A stretch of 10,660 bases of DNA, taken from contig JALXEI010000338.1 of NCBI GenBank assembly GCA_027069645.1, positions 1 through 10,660 of the forward strand. Reading direction: 5' to 3'. The translations under genes were made by a program, and so were the position numbers. Shown here piece after piece: positions 1 to 5,888 of the stretch. The notes beneath the pieces are model-generated. The model was not told the DNA's origin, did not search any database, and was given only the letters and a program-made list of their open reading frames with translations. Source of the DNA: Hyphomicrobiales bacterium (GTDB lineage: Bacteria; Pseudomonadota; Alphaproteobacteria; Rhizobiales; JAKIUO01). Position 1 is the stretch's first letter. Each line of letters starts with the position of its first letter.

Positions 1-219
1 GTCGAAGGAGGCATCAGGGTCCCCGCAGGAAAGCTCACAAAGCTGGCCCCCGGCGGCTATCACATCATGTTTATCGGTCTCAAAAAGCCGCTGGCCAAAG
101 GGGACCACTTCCCCCTGACCCTGACCTTTGAAAAGGCGGGCAAGGTGACACTGACGATGACCGCCCGAAAGCGCATCCCGCGCGGCTCGCATGAAATGAT
201 GATGGGCGGCGGGAAATAG
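1..219 (+). CDS. PCu(A)C-family periplasmic copper chaperone, C-terminal part (5' end outside window)
   Basis: The reading frame is open from base 1 and ends at TAG 217-219, giving 72 visible residues; the start and signal peptide lie to the left. The visible part matches the C-terminal half of the DUF461/PCu(A)C fold: L-x-PGG-Y-HIM, then GL-x-x-PL-x-x-GD, then LTLTFE-x-AG-x-V. In this family the HxM pair (here HIM, residues 21-23 of the visible part) supplies two of the Cu(I) ligands; the other His and Met would lie upstream. Family members are periplasmic and deliver copper, typically to the CuA site of cytochrome c oxidase. The tail is odd: it ends in HEMMM followed by GGGK, a Met-rich end that could add metal affinity (inference). 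The gene is convergent with the DUF2147 gene. No U-rich terminator is visible on its own strand before 321. Confidence 0.87.
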   Translation, partial: VEGGIRVPAGKLTKLAPGGYHIMFIGLKKPLAKGDHFPLTLTFEKAGKVTLTMTARKRIPRGSHEMMMGGGK

Positions 220-245
220 TTCGCGCCAGAACACATGCGAAACAG

Positions 246-285
246 AAAAAACAGCGGCGCGTCAGCAGAAACTGACGGACCGCTG
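246..285 (-). terminator. Rho-independent terminator of the DUF2147 gene
   Basis: A two-part stem is formed by cagcgg (252-257) with ccgctg (280-285) and cgtcag (260-265) with ctgacg (272-277), separated by a 2x2 internal mismatch, with a six-base loop. Read on the minus strand, the stem is followed directly by six T (bases 251-246). It lies 36 bases past the DUF2147 stop. On the plus strand no T-run follows, so it probably does not terminate the copper chaperone gene from the other side. Confidence 0.85.
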
Positions 286-320
286 CAATGGTTCACTGAT
301 CCAACAGGCCCCGTTTCCGG

Positions 321-743
321 CTATTTGCGCGACCAGACCTGGCTCTTGCAAAAGACACCAAATGCACAACCGCTCAGCTTGATCCTGTTGGCTCCCAGAA
401 CCTTCACATATCCGGTGTAGGTTTTGCCGTCTTTGGTGTTGTAAAGACTCCCTTTCCAGGAATCCGAGCCACTTCGGGAAAGCCTGAAAATGCGCACACC
501 GGGCAGTTTGCGATTACGCAGTTTTTTATTGGGGTTAAAGCTGTCGCGGCGGCTCTTGTCGCGCACACTGACAATCGTCCCGGTAATTGAGCCTTTGCCG
601 CCGGTAATGCGAATAACGGAACCGGTGGGGGTTTTCCAGGTGCCGACGGCTTTGGCGGCCATGTCCGCAAGCACAGGTTGCGACAATAATCCGACCGATA
701 GCAGGGCCGCCATAGCTGTTAATCTGGCGATGATTTTGTTCAT
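321..743 (-). CDS. DUF2147-family small secreted protein
   Basis: Encodes 140 residues. The N-terminus is a clear Sec signal peptide: MNKIIAR, a hydrophobic stretch to about residue 22, and likely cleavage after VLA (residue 26). The mature part reads as the DUF2147 beta-sheet domain: VGTWKTP near 33-39, ITGTIV at 53-58, an NP-x-x-x-LR-x-R-x-x-PG segment at 70-82, W-KGSLYN and DGKTYTGYV at 96-113, and a final GC-x5-C-x-x-Q-W (C126, C132) that could form a disulfide. Many family members as I know them also have a Cys pair in the first strand pair; here that region reads ITGGKGSITG with no Cys. No biochemical function is established for the family. Start choice: a GTG at 770 extends the frame, but the ATG at 743 has GAGAGG nine bases upstream and begins the signal peptide. 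The gene is probably monocistronic, flanked by its own terminator and that of the VWA gene. Confidence 0.85.
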   Translation of the reverse strand: MNKIIARLTAMAALLSVGLLSQPVLADMAAKAVGTWKTPTGSVIRITGGKGSITGTIVSVRDKSRRDSFNPNKKLRNRKLPGVRIFRLSRSGSDSWKGSLYNTKDGKTYTGYVKVLGANRIKLSGCAFGVFCKSQVWSRK

Positions 744-752
744 TTTTTTATT

Positions 753-758
753 CCTCTC
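753..758 (-). promoter_or_regulatory. Shine-Dalgarno that sets the DUF2147 start
   Basis: On the minus strand GAGAGG stands nine bases before the ATG at 743 and is followed by an A-rich spacer. It favours this ATG over the upstream in-frame GTG at 770. Confidence 0.7.
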
Positions 759-805
759 TGCTGGCTGCACTGTAAACAGCCTGGCACAAAACCGTATCTT
801 TTTCC

Positions 806-833
806 AGTATACCTTCCTGCGGTGAAGGCGAAA
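806..833 (-). promoter_or_regulatory. Possible promoter of the DUF2147 gene
   Basis: A good -10-like hexamer TATACT (minus strand, 811-806) lies 63 bases before the ATG, just downstream of the preceding terminator hairpin. The matching -35 is poor (TTTCGC with a 16-base spacer), so this rests mainly on the -10 and on position. Confidence 0.3.
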
Positions 834-837
834 TGCG

Positions 838-867
838 AAAAGGCCCCTGCAACAGCAGGAGCCTTTT
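838..867 (-). terminator. Rho-independent terminator after the VWA/TadG-like gene (nearly symmetric)
   Basis: Arms aaaaggc-c-cctgc (838-850) and gcagg-a-gcctttt (855-867) pair with one C/A mismatch and a loop of aaca. Because the outer arms are A4/T4, the hairpin has a U-run on either strand. It lies 24 bases past the stop of the minus-strand gene ending at 892, which it most likely serves. Confidence 0.8.
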
Positions 868-891
868 ATACCAGAGAGCTTTCAGACTGAC

Positions 892-2394
892 CTATTTGCT
901 CAACCGCAAATTCAACAGCGCCAGGGCAATTTTTTTGAAAGCATCGGCCAGTTCCCCGGCATCATTTGCATCAAAATACTGTCCGCCATTGCCGGCACAG
1001 TTTTTCATCAGATCCTCCACCGGCGATCCTGCCGGAATATCAAAAGCGATGGTGTGAATAACAATGCCTTTGGCCTTGATATTCTCGCACAATTCGGCCG
1101 TGTAGCCATCTGCCTCGACCTTTTTGGCCGGATTGCTGATCGCATCGGCATCATGGCCCCAGACATCCCCTGTGTGGTTGATGGTGGCAGAGCCTCCCCA
1201 TTTTTTCACGGAAAGGGTGTTCTCGCCATCGGTCATCAGCACAATCACCTTTTGCACGCTGTCGTCGCTATAGGGCACACCATCTGCAAAGGGGGCCTGA
1301 TCGCTAATCGCCCGCCACCCCCAGGCCAGACCGGCCGGAATATAGGTACTGCGTTTGGCGTTCATGTTTTCGATGGCCGCCGTAATTGTCGCCTTGTCGC
1401 TTGTCAGACGTGTCACCGGGGCAATCTGGCGACAGACATTCCAGGTTCTCATGATACCGGGCACACCGGTGGCATAGTCTTCATCCCGAACATTCAGATC
1501 GTGAGGACGAGAACCCATGCACCCGAACCACTTGTAATCTTTCGATTGCTGTGTCCACGGCTCGCAATGCCGTACAGGGTCTCCCCTGTCACCAGTGCAG
1601 TTCCAGCTGACCGTCTTCTCGCAGGCATAGGGCACGCCGTCATTGTAACAGGTTGTCCATTCCTTCACAGGTGTGCATTCCTGCGTTGAATCGGGCCAGG
1701 TGTTCCAGCAGTGATCGCCCGAAGGGGTCCAGCTATAGGTATAGTCTGCGGGAATATCGAGGCCAGGCTCGTTGCGGTTCGCCATACCGATATTGACATA
1801 GTCGGCAAAGGGCACGAGGGCTACCTTGACATTGTCGGCCCCGTCGATCATCAGCTTGTCGATCAGTATATTGGCTGAATCTTTCAACGCTGTCAGCTTG
1901 CTGCCGGACATCGAACCGGTATTGTCGAGAACAAGCGCCACCTCGACAGACTGCCCCCCAACCATCGCCGATGAGCCGAGCGAAAAGTCGAACGCGTCAA
2001 AGCCAACGAGCGTCAGAAAGCTTGTGGGCACCTTGACAGAAAGCTGCGCCGACAGCTCGCCGTCGGCATTCACCGATGGTTCCTCGACGGTCAGTTCGGA
2101 CGACAGCAGGACCTTACCGGAATCTGTATAGTTTTTGGCAATGAAATCATTGATGATTTTGGTTGTATCAACGCTGTTGTCGAGCGCATAGGCCTGGGTT
2201 GCAGCAAGAACGGCCGCATCCAGCGTGTTGTTAAGTTCCGATTTGACACGAAGAGCTGTGCCATAATCGACAACACCGGCTGCCAGTGCCATAACGGGAA
2301 CCGCCATTACCGAAAAAATAATCGCCGTAGCCCCTTTGCGGGCCTCTACAAACCGTTTCAGCAGCGACTGCCTGTCATGTGTTTTACGCATCAT
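892..2394 (-). CDS. TadG-like protein with von Willebrand factor A domain
   Basis: Encodes 500 residues. Residues 15-67 match the TadE/TadG-like N-terminal segment: a basic stretch ending RKGATAI, a membrane helix at about 21-42, then a DYG and a Leu/Ala-rich stretch ending LDAAVLAAT. A VWA domain follows from about 150 with an apparently complete metal site: D157-N-T-G-S161, T350, and D389 in MTDGEN. The protein is therefore probably anchored by the N-terminal helix with the VWA domain outside the cytoplasm. TadG proteins belong to Flp/tight-adherence pilus systems, but no other tad gene is in the window. Odd point: the stretch 225-321 between the first and later metal-site motifs is rich in Trp and carries eight Cys (229, 240, 249, 258, 266, 277, 292, 321); two more are C436 and C466. 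Tandem ATG codons are at 2394 and 2391; the upstream ribosome site is weak. Confidence 0.86.
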   Translation of the reverse strand: MMRKTHDRQSLLKRFVEARKGATAIIFSVMAVPVMALAAGVVDYGTALRVKSELNNTLDAAVLAATQAYALDNSVDTTKIINDFIAKNYTDSGKVLLSSELTVEEPSVNADGELSAQLSVKVPTSFLTLVGFDAFDFSLGSSAMVGGQSVEVALVLDNTGSMSGSKLTALKDSANILIDKLMIDGADNVKVALVPFADYVNIGMANRNEPGLDIPADYTYSWTPSGDHCWNTWPDSTQECTPVKEWTTCYNDGVPYACEKTVSWNCTGDRGDPVRHCEPWTQQSKDYKWFGCMGSRPHDLNVRDEDYATGVPGIMRTWNVCRQIAPVTRLTSDKATITAAIENMNAKRSTYIPAGLAWGWRAISDQAPFADGVPYSDDSVQKVIVLMTDGENTLSVKKWGGSATINHTGDVWGHDADAISNPAKKVEADGYTAELCENIKAKGIVIHTIAFDIPAGSPVEDLMKNCAGNGGQYFDANDAGELADAFKKIALALLNLRLSK

Positions 2395-2587
2395 ATCTTG
2401 CTCGTTGTTTTAAATTGAGATCGGGGCAACAAAACAGAACAGGATTGTTCCGAATGTCGATCGACAGTCTCGTTGCAAAAAACGTGCACAGGAAACAGGC
2501 GGGCCGGAATGGAAATAAAAAAAAGGTTTCAGGGTTAATCGTGAAGCTGGCATCCCGGGCCGGGCCGCAAACCCGTAAACGGCCTTG
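2395..2587. other. Intergenic region with two small palindromes upstream of the TadG-like gene
   Basis: No gene is seen here. The right part is GC-rich and includes a short ggccg/cggcc stem just past the MAPEG stop and, further on, a run of nine A (T on the minus strand) near 2518-2526; the two are too far apart to call a terminator. The left part holds GAACA-ggat-TGTTC (2437-2450) and the perfect palindrome TGTCGATCGACA (2455-2466), 43 to 72 bases before the ATG at 2394. They may be regulator sites. I see no convincing -35/-10 pair; TAAAAC just upstream of the gene is the best -10 candidate. Confidence 0.5.
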
Positions 2588-3007
2588 TCAGAAACCGACA
2601 AATACCGAAACGGCAAACAGGATCCACATGCAAACCAGTACCACGGCGCCGGCCAGAAAGGCATAGAAGCGCCGGATGACATGATTTGATGTCACATGGA
2701 TAAAGGCATGTATATAACGCAGCAGCACAAACAGGGAAGCCAGTCCGACATAAAGGTTGCTACTGTGCTTTCCCGTGATGATCAGCAGAACCGTCAGCAG
2801 ATAGAACAGCACCGGCAATTCAAACTGATTTGCATAGGCATTGCCAAATTTGCGGATATCATCGGGATAGTTGTTGTTATTGACGGCAATATCCCTGATT
2901 TTATAGCGTCGCGCCCTTGCGCCCCCGACCCGTTTGATGGCCATCAGGATCATCAGGGCAAGGGTCAGGAAGACCTGCGCCAGTACGGGATAGATCACGG
3001 AAGACAT
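2588..3007 (-). CDS. MAPEG-family integral membrane protein
   Basis: Encodes 139 residues with four likely membrane helices, at about 4-24, 63-79, 84-103 and 113-137. The family signature is visible: FGNAYANQFELPVLFY (54-69), then a helix ending FVLLRYIHAFIH (93-104), then TSN-HVIRRF (106-114). This resembles the MAPEG family (FLAP, microsomal GST and bacterial relatives), in which trimers bind glutathione or lipid substrates. Many bacterial members, including short ones like this, have no assigned reaction, so glutathione use here is unproven. The ATG at 3007 comes only 10 bases after the guaB stop, so the two genes are almost certainly cotranscribed. I recall guaB-MAPEG adjacency from other alphaproteobacterial genomes, which would support linkage but does not explain it. 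The start fits the family because the first helix begins almost at once. Confidence 0.88.
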   Translation of the reverse strand: MSSVIYPVLAQVFLTLALMILMAIKRVGGARARRYKIRDIAVNNNNYPDDIRKFGNAYANQFELPVLFYLLTVLLIITGKHSSNLYVGLASLFVLLRYIHAFIHVTSNHVIRRFYAFLAGAVVLVCMWILFAVSVFVGF

Positions 3008-3017
3008 GGCGGCGAAC

Positions 3018-4529
3018 CTAGCCCCCGCTCATGGGATAGTTGGGGCTTTCGCGTGTAATCGCCACATCATGCACATGACTTTCGCGCAAACTGGCATTGC
3101 TGATGCGGACAAATTGCGATTTTTCCCGGAAATCCTTCAGTGTTGCCGCGCCGGTATAGCCCATTGCGGCCCGCAATCCGCCTATCATCTGATGGATCAC
3201 CCCCGAGACCGGGCCCTTGTAGGCCACCTGCCCCTCGATGCCTTCGGGAACCAGTTTCATCTGGTCGCTGACTTCGGACTGGAAATAGCGATCCGCCGAA
3301 CCGCGGGACATGGCCCCCACCGAACCCATGCCGCGATAGCTCTTGTAGGAGCGCCCCTGATAGAGATAGACCTCGCCAGGGCTTTCTTCCGTGCCGGCCA
3401 GCAATGATCCCACCATTACGGACCGCGCTCCGGCCGCCAGCGCCTTGGCCATGTCACCTGAATATTTGATGCCCCCGTCGGCGATCACCGGCACACCCTG
3501 TTTGTCGGCGGCGGCCACGGCATCCATAATGGCGCTGAGCTGCGGAACGCCGACACCCGCGACAATTCGTGTTGTACAAATGGAGCCGGGACCGATCCCC
3601 ACCTTGATGGCGTCCGCCCCGGCATCAATCAGCCCTTTGGCCCCCTCACCCGTGGCGATATTTCCGGCCGCCACCTGGACATTGCCGGAAATGTTCTTGA
3701 TGCGCCGGACAATATCCAGCACATGCGAGGACTGACCGTGTGCCGTATCAACGACAATCAGGTCACATCCGGCACTGACCAGATGTTCTGCACGCTCAAA
3801 GCCCTTGTCGCCAACAGAGGTTGCCGCCGCCACCCGCAAGCGCCCCTGATCATCCTTGCAGGCATTCGGGTGCTGGCGGGCCTTTTCAATGTCCTTGACC
3901 GTGATCAGGCCAATACAACGATAGTCATCATCGACAACCAGCAGTTTTTCGATGCGGTATTTGTGCAAAAGCTGCTTGGCCTTGCCCATATCCACATTCT
4001 CGCGGACCGTCACAAGATTCTCTCTGGTCATCAGCTCGGAGACCGGCTGACGCTCGTCATGGGCAAAACGTACATCACGATTGGTCAATATGCCCACCAG
4101 CTTGCCAGGCTCGCTGGAACCTGGCGATTTTTCCACAACCGGGAAACCGGAAAATCCGTGCTGCTTCCCGAGATCAAGCGCCTCTTTCAGGGTCGCATCG
4201 GGTGACAGGGTCAGGGGATTGACCACCATGCCACTTTCAAATTTCTTCACCTGCTCCACTTCGGCGGCCTGCTGCTCGACGGTAAGGTTGCGATGAATAA
4301 CGCCAATACCACCCGCCTGGGCCATTGCAATGGCAAGACGCGCCTCTGTTACAGTGTCCATCGCCGCCGACAATACCGGAATATTGAGCGAAATCTCTCT
4401 GGTCAATTGTGTTTTGAAATCAACATCCGAGGGCAGGACATCGCTGGGCCCGGGACGCAGCAAAACGTCGTCAAATGTCAGGGAAAGCTCGGAAGCGATC
4501 TTGCCGGGCATCATTTTTGCGGAATTCAT
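3018..4529 (-). CDS. guaB: Inosine-5'-monophosphate dehydrogenase
   Basis: Encodes 503 residues, close to the usual bacterial length. Oxidises IMP to XMP with NAD+, the committed cytosolic step of GMP synthesis. The TIM barrel begins with LTFDDVLLRPG (17-27) and MDTVTE (57-62), followed by GGIGVIHRN (73-81). It is interrupted by a tandem CBS (Bateman) pair at roughly 104-160 and 167-222, a nucleotide-sensing module in this family. The catalytic loop GIGPGSICTTR gives the thioimidate-forming cysteine as C318; D351-GG and the SMVGS-like VMVGS segment bind phosphate. The flap RY dyad that activates water is R414-Y415 in SADRYFQ, and the C-terminal GLRAAMGYTGA is intact. Nothing essential appears missing. 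The start at 4529 is backed by AGGAGGT nine bases upstream; ATGs at codons 6 and 7 are less well placed. It heads a two-gene unit with the MAPEG gene. Confidence 0.99.
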   Translation of the reverse strand: MNSAKMMPGKIASELSLTFDDVLLRPGPSDVLPSDVDFKTQLTREISLNIPVLSAAMDTVTEARLAIAMAQAGGIGVIHRNLTVEQQAAEVEQVKKFESGMVVNPLTLSPDATLKEALDLGKQHGFSGFPVVEKSPGSSEPGKLVGILTNRDVRFAHDERQPVSELMTRENLVTVRENVDMGKAKQLLHKYRIEKLLVVDDDYRCIGLITVKDIEKARQHPNACKDDQGRLRVAAATSVGDKGFERAEHLVSAGCDLIVVDTAHGQSSHVLDIVRRIKNISGNVQVAAGNIATGEGAKGLIDAGADAIKVGIGPGSICTTRIVAGVGVPQLSAIMDAVAAADKQGVPVIADGGIKYSGDMAKALAAGARSVMVGSLLAGTEESPGEVYLYQGRSYKSYRGMGSVGAMSRGSADRYFQSEVSDQMKLVPEGIEGQVAYKGPVSGVIHQMIGGLRAAMGYTGAATLKDFREKSQFVRISNASLRESHVHDVAITRESPNYPMSGG

Positions 4530-4538
4530 AAGCTGCCA

Positions 4539-4545
4539 ACCTCCT
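4539..4545 (-). promoter_or_regulatory. Strong Shine-Dalgarno of guaB
   Basis: AGGAGGT on the minus strand, nine bases before the ATG at 4529, a near-perfect anti-16S match. It fixes the guaB start and suggests efficient translation. Confidence 0.85.
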
Positions 4546-4553
4546 CGTTGCCA

Positions 4554-4582
4554 TCAATACTTTTACCTTTGCGAGAGGTAAA
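4554..4582 (-). promoter_or_regulatory. Candidate guaB promoter
   Basis: Minus strand TTTACC (4582-4577; four of six matches to TTGACA), a 17-base spacer, then TATTGA (4559-4554; three of six matches to TATAAT). The implied transcription start would fall close to 4547, leaving a short leader that still contains the Shine-Dalgarno. Both boxes are weak, but spacing and position fit. A perfect inverted repeat covers the -35 box and spacer. Confidence 0.4.
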
Positions 4583-4585
4583 AGT
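4559..4585. repeat. Perfect 10-bp inverted repeat upstream of guaB, possible operator
   Basis: The arms are acttttacct (4559-4568) and aggtaaaagt (4576-4585) with a seven-base spacer. The repeat sits 30 to 56 bases before the guaB ATG and overlaps the candidate promoter. No T-run follows on the minus strand, so it is not a terminator of the upstream amidohydrolase gene. Its size and symmetry suit a dimeric repressor site, or a leader hairpin if transcription starts further upstream. It does not look like the E. coli PurR box. Confidence 0.6.
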
Positions 4586-4662
4586 TGCGGTTGACGATTT
4601 TGATTACCACCCCCGCCGGACTTTGGCCAGCACAAATAGCCGGTTGCTCCCTTTGTCGCGGG

Positions 4663-4688
4663 AAAAACATGCCAACGGCCCCCGCCGT
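4663..4688 (-). terminator. Possible weak terminator after the amidohydrolase gene
   Basis: A five-base-pair GC stem (acggc 4675-4679, gccgt 4684-4688, loop cccc) begins six bases past the amidohydrolase stop. Five T follow on the minus strand, but only after a seven-base gap, so efficiency would be low. The remainder of the 165-base gap to guaB holds no gene. Confidence 0.3.
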
Positions 4689-4694
4689 CCCGGA

Positions 4695-5888
4695 TCAGCC
4701 CCCGTCCGGCATTTGCGATGATGGCAACAGGGTGCAGGCGAGACGCACCCAGTACGCCGTTCCCAGCGGCAACTGTTCGTCATTAAAGTCATAGCACGGA
4801 TTGTGCAGTCCGGGGCAATCCGCCCCGCGACCGGTGCCGAGCCAGGCATAGCTTCCCGGTTTTTGCGCCAGCATAAAGGAAAAATCCTCTGCCCCCATGC
4901 TGGGGACCGGATTGCGGTCAACTTTCTCCTCGCCAATCAGTTCGGCCATCACATCAGCACATATGGCAGCTGTTTCAGGTGTATTGACCGTCGCCGGATA
5001 GCTGTGAACCCATGACAGTTCGGCAGAACAGCAGAGGGCCCGCGCCACAGATTGACACAAATCCGCCAGAGCGCTTCTCAACATCTCGCCGACCTGCGGA
5101 TCAAACCAGCGGATGGTGCCCTTCAGATCCGCATGATCGGGAATGACATTCCACGTATCACCGGCATGAATTTGCGTCACGGTGACAACCGCGGCCTGTT
5201 GCGGATCGGTGCGGCGACTGGTGAGGGTTTGCAGCGCCGTAATCACATGCGCCGCAGCAACAACGGGATCATGGCCCTGATGCGGCATGGCGGCATGGGC
5301 ACCATGCCCGGCAATCCGTATTTCAAAGGTTTCATTGGCCGCCATCATCGGGCCGGGACCGACCGCCATATGCCCTGCGGGCAGCGACGGCCAGTTGTGA
5401 AGGCCGTAGACCTGTTGCACGGGAAAACGCGCAAACAGACCTTCATCGACCATGACACCGGCCCCGCCTTCATTTTCCTCGGCCGGTTGAAAGATAAAAA
5501 CAAGGGTACCGCTGAAATTCCTGCTTTCAGCGAGGATTTTCGCCGCCCCGAGCAGCATGGCCGTATGCCCGTCATGACCGCAGGCATGCATTTTGCCCTC
5601 GTTTGTCGAACGCCAGGAGAGATTGGTCTGTTCATCAATATGCAAGCCGTCAAGATCGGCCCTCAAGCCGATCATGCCGCCGGGACCATTTTCCAGAACG
5701 CCAACAACGCCGGTTGTGGCCAGACCGCGATGAACATCAAGGCCAAAGCTTTCCAGCTTTTCGGCGACAAAATCGGCCGTATCAAATTCCTCAAAGGCAG
5801 TTTCGGGGTGCGCGTGAAGATGCCGACGCCAGCCGGTCATTTCTTCCTTTATGGCCTTTGCCATTTCAATTTCTGTCAATATCGTCAT
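4695..5888 (-). CDS. M20-family (M20D-like) metal-dependent amidohydrolase
   Basis: Encodes 397 residues, the usual size for the hippurate hydrolase / IAA-amino-acid hydrolase / N-acyl-diaminopimelate deacylase group. These cytosolic enzymes cleave an amide between an acyl group and an amino acid using two divalent metals. Visible ligands: HACGHDGHT with C103 and H105, QPAEENEGG with E137/E138, GLHN with H164, and the C-terminal GLHNPCYDF with H362. The dimerisation (lid) domain starts about 180 with GHGAHAAMPHQG, and MGAEDFSFM lies at 331-339. The true substrate cannot be read from the sequence. Start choice: a GTG at 5927 would extend the frame by 13 residues, but the ATG at 5888 overlaps the ampG stop as ATGA, the classic sign of translational coupling, and gives the normal family N-terminus. 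The coupling links its job to what the permease imports. Confidence 0.94.
   Translation of the reverse strand: MTILTEIEMAKAIKEEMTGWRRHLHAHPETAFEEFDTADFVAEKLESFGLDVHRGLATTGVVGVLENGPGGMIGLRADLDGLHIDEQTNLSWRSTNEGKMHACGHDGHTAMLLGAAKILAESRNFSGTLVFIFQPAEENEGGAGVMVDEGLFARFPVQQVYGLHNWPSLPAGHMAVGPGPMMAANETFEIRIAGHGAHAAMPHQGHDPVVAAAHVITALQTLTSRRTDPQQAAVVTVTQIHAGDTWNVIPDHADLKGTIRWFDPQVGEMLRSALADLCQSVARALCCSAELSWVHSYPATVNTPETAAICADVMAELIGEEKVDRNPVPSMGAEDFSFMLAQKPGSYAWLGTGRGADCPGLHNPCYDFNDEQLPLGTAYWVRLACTLLPSSQMPDGG

Noticed and set aside
246..285. Hairpin as a bidirectional terminator also serving the copper chaperone gene
   Set aside because: The sequence after the hairpin on the plus strand (caatggttcac) has no T-run.
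4604..4936. Minus-strand frame of 110 residues at the amidohydrolase end
   Set aside because: It overlaps the conserved C-terminus of the amidohydrolase in another frame and has no recognisable motif.
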